A stretch of 64,000 nucleotides of DNA, taken from positions 5,506,001 through 5,570,000 of the forward strand of contig NZ_CP048286.1 in the NCBI RefSeq assembly GCF_010365285.1, read 5' to 3'. Both the position numbers and the translations under genes were made by a program. Below, piece by piece: positions 59,836-64,000 of this stretch (within the stretch, counting starts at the first letter, position 1; the number at the start of each line of letters is the position of its first letter). A model generated the notes under the pieces. The model made no database searches. It was not told the origin of the DNA and saw only the letters and a list, made by a program, of their open reading frames with translations. Origin of the DNA: Paenibacillus rhizovicinus. GTDB lineage: Bacteria; Bacillota; Bacilli; Paenibacillales; Paenibacillaceae.

Positions 59836-61446
59836 ATGAGCGAAATGTTCAACGTGCGGCAATACGGAGCAACGGGAGACGGTCGGACGAAAGATACGGA
59901 GGCATTGAACAGGGCGATCGCGGCATGCCATGAGCAAGGCGGCGGCACTGTCCGGGTGCCTTCCGGTACGTATGTAACGGGTACGGTCGAGCTGCGCAGC
60001 CATATCACGCTGCATCTGGATGCGGGAGCGGTGCTGCTGGGCAGCCCGGACATGGCGGATTACCCGCGCCTTCCACATCGGAGCGAATTCCGGGATCAAG
60101 TACTGATCGCCGCGATCGGTGCCGTTAACGTCGCGATCACGGGGCGCGGTACAATCGACGGCAACAGCGACGCGTTCATGCTCGATGGGGAGCCGGATTT
60201 GCTGCGCGACTTCAGTGCGGAATATACGAGACAAGGCGACGCCTACCATATCGTGAACGACAATCCGGTGGACGGGCCGGTCAAGCATAAGGAGCGACCG
60301 GGCATTCTGGTCTTGTTCCTCCACTGCTCCAACGTGCATGTCTCGGATATCTTGATTCGGAATTCTCCGAACTGGTGCGTGCACGCAGGCCGTTGCGAAG
60401 ATGTACGCATGACGGGGCTGACCATCAAGAACAGCCTTCTCGTACCGAATGCCGACGGCATCGACGTCAGCCGCAGCCGCAATGTCCGTATCAGCGATTG
60501 CCACATCGAAGGGGGAGACGACGGACTCGCGTTCAGCCCTTGCGCGGAGGGCTACGGCGAAAGCCCGAACGAGAATATCGTCGTCGAGAACTGCACGATC
60601 ACGTCGCGCTCGGTCGGTATCCGAGTAGGCTGGGATGCATATCCGATTCGCAATTTCCTGTTCCACAACATCATTATCCGCGACTCCAATCGCGGAATCG
60701 GCTTGTTCATGCGGCAGGGCGCACCGCTCGAAAATATCGTATTCTCCAACATCATCATCGAGACGCGCCTGCATCAAGGGAAGTGGTGGGGCAAAGGCGA
60801 GCCGATCCATATTTCCGTCATCCCGCTGCCTGTCCATACCGGTCCGGCGTTTACGGGCAAGCTCGGAAAGATCCGCAACGTCACGTTCAGCGGCATTACG
60901 GCTACGGGCGACCAAGGCATCGTCATTGCCGGCCATCCGGACAGCTATATCGAAGGCGTTACGCTGGAGAACGTCAAGCTGACCGTGCGGGAAGGCCCGC
61001 TGCAGGAGTCGTTCGGCGGCAACTTCGACTTCCGTCCGGCGATTGACGAGAAGAAGAACGTGTTCGCCCATGACATTCCGGGTTTATATGCCGGCTGCGT
61101 AGACGGGCTGACGATTCGCAATTTCGCGATCGACTGGCAGGGCAAGCTGCCGGCTTATATGAAGTACGGCTTGGAAATCGAGCAGTTTAAAGAGTTGACG
61201 ATCGACGGCTTCGCGGGCAGGCAGCCGCAGCCTTGCGACGTTTCCGAAGGCGCGGCGATCTGCCTGCGCGACGGCGGCAAAGCCAGGGTGCTGCACAGCG
61301 TGGCAAAACCAGGCACCGGGATCTTCTTGAAGCTGGAAGGAGAGACGACATGCGGATTGTTCGCGCTCAATGACGTATCGGAAGCGGTAACGCCTGTCGA
61401 GCCGCGAACGGACAATCTGCTTCATATGACGGAGTTTGGCGAGTAG
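59836..61446 (+). CDS. GH28-like right-handed beta-helix glycosidase
   Basis: 536 residues. Pectate-lyase-3-type start NVRQYGATGDGRTKDTEAL, then GAVLLGSPDMADYP and the GH28 catalytic region: VPNADGIDVSRSRNV (Asp), GGDDGLAFSP (Asp pair) and RSVGIRVGWD, where polygalacturonases have RIK. No signal peptide, so it acts on imported galacturonide-type or other oligosaccharides. AAGGAGG before ATG 59836. Family 28 enzymes of this kind include exo-polygalacturonases, rhamnogalacturonidases and xylogalacturonidases. It ends in a terminator shared with the convergent LacI gene. Confidence 0.85.
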   Translation: MSEMFNVRQYGATGDGRTKDTEALNRAIAACHEQGGGTVRVPSGTYVTGTVELRSHITLHLDAGAVLLGSPDMADYPRLPHRSEFRDQVLIAAIGAVNVAITGRGTIDGNSDAFMLDGEPDLLRDFSAEYTRQGDAYHIVNDNPVDGPVKHKERPGILVLFLHCSNVHVSDILIRNSPNWCVHAGRCEDVRMTGLTIKNSLLVPNADGIDVSRSRNVRISDCHIEGGDDGLAFSPCAEGYGESPNENIVVENCTITSRSVGIRVGWDAYPIRNFLFHNIIIRDSNRGIGLFMRQGAPLENIVFSNIIIETRLHQGKWWGKGEPIHISVIPLPVHTGPAFTGKLGKIRNVTFSGITATGDQGIVIAGHPDSYIEGVTLENVKLTVREGPLQESFGGNFDFRPAIDEKKNVFAHDIPGLYAGCVDGLTIRNFAIDWQGKLPAYMKYGLEIEQFKELTIDGFAGRQPQPCDVSEGAAICLRDGGKARVLHSVAKPGTGIFLKLEGETTCGLFALNDVSEAVTPVEPRTDNLLHMTEFGE

Positions 61447-61509
61447 GTTCGCCGTCATCATCTTCAAGTCTCCAACAATGCCATGCGCCTAGCAGCAAGC
61501 AACAAGCAA

Positions 61510-61563
61510 GAAGAAAGCCGGTTCCAAAGGCGATTGCGTTCGCCTGCGGAACCGGCTTTCTCT
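61510..61563. terminator. Bidirectional terminator between convergent genes
   Basis: AGAAAGCCGGTTCC (61512-61525) and its exact inverse (61548-61561), with an inner AGGCG/CGCCT stem. T/C-rich flanks on both strands serve both the GH28-like and LacI genes. Confidence 0.88.
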
Positions 61564-61617
61564 CCATCCATCACGAAAACTTCCTCACACTCGGACACAT
61601 ACGCTTGTCATACTTGC

Positions 61618-62643
61618 CTACTCGTTACGCGCAGTGCTGTCCTGGATGTTGAGCTTGGGTTTCATGGCAGGTTCGAGGCTGACCGGCCCGCGTTCGATTC
61701 GCTGCAGCAGCATATCGACGATCCGGCCGCTGGACCAAGCAATGTCGAAGCTCACATTGGTGAGATTCGGCCGCAGACCGCGGAAGAACTCGGAAGGTCC
61801 GAAGCCGATGACGGATAGATCCTGCGGCACTCGGATGCCATGATCGTGAAAATAATTCAACGCCGCGACCGTCGTGATTTCATTGGAAATCATCAGCGCC
61901 GTCGGCTTCTCCGTTTGGAATAACCGATGGATGCCGGCATAACTTTCTTCCAGCTGTCCGGGGATGCGAACGATCATTTCTTCCCTAAAGGGAATGTCGT
62001 ATTCGCTGAGTGCTTTCATGAAGCCTCGAATGCGATCGCCGTTAAAAGAGATGATCTGACCTTTGACGCTGCCGACGATGAAGCGAATATCGGTATGTCC
62101 GAGTTCGAGCAAATGATTGGCTGCCGTATAGCCGCCTTCGAAATCATCGGCGGAAGCATAGTAGATATCTGCGGGGTTGTTCGAATATTTCATATTGAAT
62201 ATGTACGGAATGCCGGCTTCTTCCAGCATGGAGGCCAGAGATTCGTTAGCGGAAGGGCTCATAATGATGAAGCCGTCGGCCGCCTGGCTCTTAATGACGT
62301 CGAAATACGTTTCGGAATCCGCATCCGCAGAAGTAATAATAAGTATATTGTATCCTTCGTTATGAGCTTTCTCCGTCAACGCTTTGAACTGCGCCTGGAA
62401 GCCGGCGTTGTAGATCAGCTCGCTGATATGCTGGGCGCTGACGACAAGCCCGATGATTCGGCTTTTGCCGTATTTGAACATGCGCGCTGCCTTGTTCGGC
62501 ACGTAGCCGAGGCTTTGGACGGCTTCAAGCACCCGCTGTCTGGTACGCGGCTTGACGAGATTGGAATCGTTCATGACTCTGGATACGGTGGAGGGAGTCA
62601 CGTTCGCCTGTTTGGCGACATCGTGTATGGTTGGCTTTTTGAT
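61618..62643 (-). CDS. LacI-family transcriptional regulator, apparent ATC start
   Basis: About 342 residues. The HTH runs KKPTIHDVAKQANVTPSTVS (residues 2-21) with the hinge LGYVPNKAARMF, then a periplasmic-binding-protein-like sensor domain (IIGLVVSAQHISELIY to NISFDIAWS-type end). The frame upstream of GTG 62601 is open and encodes the first half of the HTH back to an in-frame TAA, but holds no ATG, GTG or TTG. The ATC at 62643-62641 stands 7 bases after a perfect AAGGAGG and in exact register with the LacI N-terminus, so it is the best start. Starting at GTG 62601 would remove half the DNA-binding domain. Likely represses genes on the right through the palindromes at 62863-63050. Confidence 0.85.
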   Translation of the reverse strand: MKKPTIHDVAKQANVTPSTVSRVMNDSNLVKPRTRQRVLEAVQSLGYVPNKAARMFKYGKSRIIGLVVSAQHISELIYNAGFQAQFKALTEKAHNEGYNILIITSADADSETYFDVIKSQAADGFIIMSPSANESLASMLEEAGIPYIFNMKYSNNPADIYYASADDFEGGYTAANHLLELGHTDIRFIVGSVKGQIISFNGDRIRGFMKALSEYDIPFREEMIVRIPGQLEESYAGIHRLFQTEKPTALMISNEITTVAALNYFHDHGIRVPQDLSVIGFGPSEFFRGLRPNLTNVSFDIAWSSGRIVDMLLQRIERGPVSLEPAMKPKLNIQDSTARNE

Positions 62644-62682
62644 ATGCGTTCCTCCTTGGGCGATTGTGGCTGCTTATAAACG

Positions 62683-62690
62683 CGTTAACG
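62683..62690. promoter_or_regulatory. Palindrome upstream of the LacI gene (possible auto-operator)
   Basis: CGTTAACG within TAAACGCGTTAACGATA, 40 bp before the regulator start. LacI-type operators have a central CG flanked by symmetric arms; this one is short, so weak evidence. Confidence 0.35.
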
Positions 62691-62763
62691 ATACCATCTA
62701 TTCGAATTGTAAAGGGCGGCAAGAGAAAATACCAGTCTGCAGGCAAAAATGCGAAGAATGCGG

Positions 62764-62792
62764 TTGACAGTCAGTCGGAGGTAGGCTATTAT
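62764..62792 (+). promoter_or_regulatory. Sigma-A promoter reading toward rpiB-like gene
   Basis: TTGACA (62764-62769), 17-bp spacer, TATTAT (62787-62792). Start of transcription near 62799, leaving a leader of about 295 bases with three palindromic operator candidates before the gene at 63095. The 62644-63094 gap has no gene that I can support. Confidence 0.7.
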
Positions 62793-62862
62793 TGGCACGA
62801 AAAGGCTTACATGCTTAAGGCTTGGGCAGTGAGAGAAGCAGTGTAAGTTTTTTATTTTGACC

Positions 62863-62884
62863 ATTTTGGCAACGTTGCCAAAAT
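62863..62884. promoter_or_regulatory. Perfect 22-bp palindromic operator (LacI type)
   Basis: Arm ATTTTGGCAAC followed by its exact inverse, central AACGTT. LacI/GalR-family operators are palindromes around a central CG, so the LacI gene at 61618 is the likely binder. It lies about 65 bp downstream of the predicted transcription start, as for a roadblock. Confidence 0.7.
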
Positions 62885-62963
62885 AGATTCTAGTCGCTAT
62901 TCCTGACTATTCCGCAACTATCCAGTATCTCGCCTCTATCCAGTAGCCCGCCTATTGCGGACA

Positions 62964-62974
62964 ATGGTAACCAT
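62964..62974. promoter_or_regulatory. Second operator-like palindrome
   Basis: ATGGTAACCAT, palindromic around one central base, within GACAATGGTAACCATGTC. Shares the TGG...CCA outer arms with the 62863 site. Confidence 0.35.
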
Positions 62975-63034
62975 GTCTTCATCCGCCGCTTAAATGCTTA
63001 CTTGCAGCCGCATCATGCTGCTGTTCGATTCAAA

Positions 63035-63050
63035 ATGGCAACGATGTCAT
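63035..63050. promoter_or_regulatory. Third operator-like site
   Basis: ATGGCAACGATGTCAT: left half TGGCAACG identical to the 62863 palindrome, right half degenerate. 45 bp before the rpiB-like start. Confidence 0.4.
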
Positions 63051-63094
63051 ATATGTTCCTCGCGTTTGCTACCAAAACTATGGAGGTTATCGAA

Positions 63095-63562
63095 ATGATT
63101 ATTGCACTAGGCTGCGATCATGCCGGATTTCATCTGAAGACGGCGGTTGCCGAACATCTGAAGTCGATCGGCTGCGACGTTGTCGACCATGGCTGCTACA
63201 GCGCCGATGCCGTTGATTTTCCCGATATTGCCCGCTTGGTCTGCCATTCGGTTCTGCGCGGGGAAGCGGCACGCGGCATCATGGTTTGCGGAACCGGCGT
63301 AGGCGCAAGCATCGCGGCCAACAAGATTCCCGGCATTCGCGCGGCGGTCTGCCACGACTATCACTCGGCGCATCAAAGCGTGGAGCATGACGACGTCAAC
63401 GTCATGTGCGTCGGCGCGCAGATCGTCGGCGCTTGGCTCGTGAAGGATCTGATATCCTCGTATGTCACGGCGACGTTCAGCACGGAAGAACAATTTCGCA
63501 GAAGAGTCGAGAAGCTGGCCGTGTTGGAGCGCGAAGCCGCTTCGATGATAAAGCCCGAGTAG
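63095..63562 (+). CDS. RpiB/LacA/LacB-family sugar-phosphate isomerase
   Basis: 155 residues. IIALGCDHAGFHLKTAVAEHL, the active-site GIMVCGTGVGASIAANK (catalytic Cys), and CHDYHSAHQSVEHDDVNVMC are the RpiB signatures. These enzymes interconvert aldose and ketose phosphates (ribose-5-P, allose-6-P or galactose-6-P). ATG 63095 has GGAGG 8 bases upstream. Adjacent to a LacI regulator and operator sites rather than pentose-phosphate genes, so a catabolic role is favoured over housekeeping RpiB. Confidence 0.92.
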   Translation: MIIALGCDHAGFHLKTAVAEHLKSIGCDVVDHGCYSADAVDFPDIARLVCHSVLRGEAARGIMVCGTGVGASIAANKIPGIRAAVCHDYHSAHQSVEHDDVNVMCVGAQIVGAWLVKDLISSYVTATFSTEEQFRRRVEKLAVLEREAASMIKPE

Positions 63563-63646
63563 GTAAAACAGGCGCTAGAATGCGCCGCATCATGTTAAGG
63601 CTCGCAATCGTTGCAATCCTAAATGACTCAGGCAGGAGGCGTGTCC

Positions 63647-64000
63647 GTGCATAACGCGTCGTATGAAACCACAACTTCACCTTATGCTTTCTTGTCGTCC
63701 GGCAGCCAGAAGCTTGGCTGGACCCCGTCTCTGGAAACGGGAGGCCTAGCGTTGTCAACGGAATATGCCTACCGGACAGAGCTCGAGGCGCTGTGCGGTT
63801 TCATCCTGCGCAGCGTCTTTCACCGGATCCCGCATCAGCCGGACGCCGGCGCGCCGGAGCTGAAGCATGGAGATGCGCCAGCCGCGGACGCGCTCGACTT
63901 CATTTACCGGTATTTGGCCTCCGCGCTGCATCAAGCGATGCCTCTGTCGGATGAGGCTTATCGAAGCGGCATGGATCGCAATGAGCGCAAGGTAGAGGAG
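63647..64000 (+). CDS. Unrecognised gene, cut by the window edge
   Basis: 118 codons open to the end of the window. It starts at GTG 63647 (MHNASYETTTSPYAFLSS), with CAGGAGG 7 bases upstream; GTG 63641 is in frame but too close to that site. Features: ELEALCGFILRSVFHRIP and ALDFIYRYLASALHQAMP, helical and mostly neutral. No signal peptide. Probably co-transcribed with the rpiB-like gene, 84 bp upstream. Function not recognised from this fragment. Confidence 0.6.
   Translation, partial: MHNASYETTTSPYAFLSSGSQKLGWTPSLETGGLALSTEYAYRTELEALCGFILRSVFHRIPHQPDAGAPELKHGDAPAADALDFIYRYLASALHQAMPLSDEAYRSGMDRNERKVEE

Noticed and set aside
59620..61071. 483-codon reverse-strand open frame over the GH28-like gene
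   Set aside because: The + strand carries the GH28 motifs and a good ribosome site; the reverse product is low-complexity and R-rich.

Overview
The window looks like a Paenibacillaceae chromosome (Paenibacillus or a close relative). Reasons: a tripartite GerA-type spore germination operon, CUT1 sugar transporters without their own ATPase next to YesM/YesN-type two-component genes, strong Shine-Dalgarno sequences with many TTG/GTG starts, and GC-rich coding DNA broken by one visibly AT-richer stretch. Nearly everything lies on the + strand; only a small acidic/basic protein (38638-38868) and a LacI-family regulator (61618-62643) lie on the - strand. I saw no rRNA, tRNA, CRISPR array, transposase or replication origin.

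Layout. 1-3029: end of a GH3 beta-glucosidase and a DUF4965/DUF1793 'glutaminase-like' protein. 3441-5711: a DUF559/Vsr-like nuclease-fold protein and the 5'-truncated remnant of a large protein. 5919-28032: a 22-kb glycan and sugar-acid catabolic block. Its first unit holds an Asp/Glu-racemase-like protein, an FGGY kinase, a tandem metallo-beta-lactamase protein, a DeoR regulator, a SIS isomerase and a ROK kinase. Its second unit holds an ABC importer, a GH36/GH31-like glycosidase, a class II FBP-type aldolase, a GH38 alpha-mannosidase, a class II (AraD-type) aldolase, a DUF1537 acid-sugar kinase and a second DeoR. A 1162-residue GH38-like protein closes the block. Both main promoters carry the same half-site (WTGTGGNNTT), and near-identical terminators bracket the whole block. 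28243-31894: gerA/gerB/gerC-like germinant receptor operon.

32150-42225 holds small unrelated genes. Much of it (about 33.2-41.0 kb) is AT-richer and contains four intact glyoxalase/bleomycin-resistance-fold (VOC) genes and one VOC remnant, RidA, DinB-like proteins, GNAT acetyltransferases, small lipoproteins, two frameshifted genes and copies of an intergenic palindromic repeat. One VOC gene has a LexA-type box inside its promoter. A serine beta-lactamase-like hydrolase closes the stretch.

42344-57392 is a second sugar system: YesM/YesN-like sensor and regulator, a VOC protein, two sugar-phosphate isomerase/epimerase-like TIM barrels interleaved with three Gfo/Idh/MocA oxidoreductases, an ABC importer, a NodB-like deacetylase-fold protein and an MFS transporter. 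The alternating oxidoreductases and TIM barrels suggest catabolism through keto-sugar intermediates. 57440-59515 has a GNAT protein, a lipoprotein and a GGGFP-repeat protein with a sporulation-type promoter candidate. 59836-64000 has a GH28-like protein, the convergent LacI regulator (apparently starting at ATC), a regulatory region with a perfect 22-bp palindrome, an RpiB/LacAB isomerase and the start of an unrecognised gene cut by the window edge.
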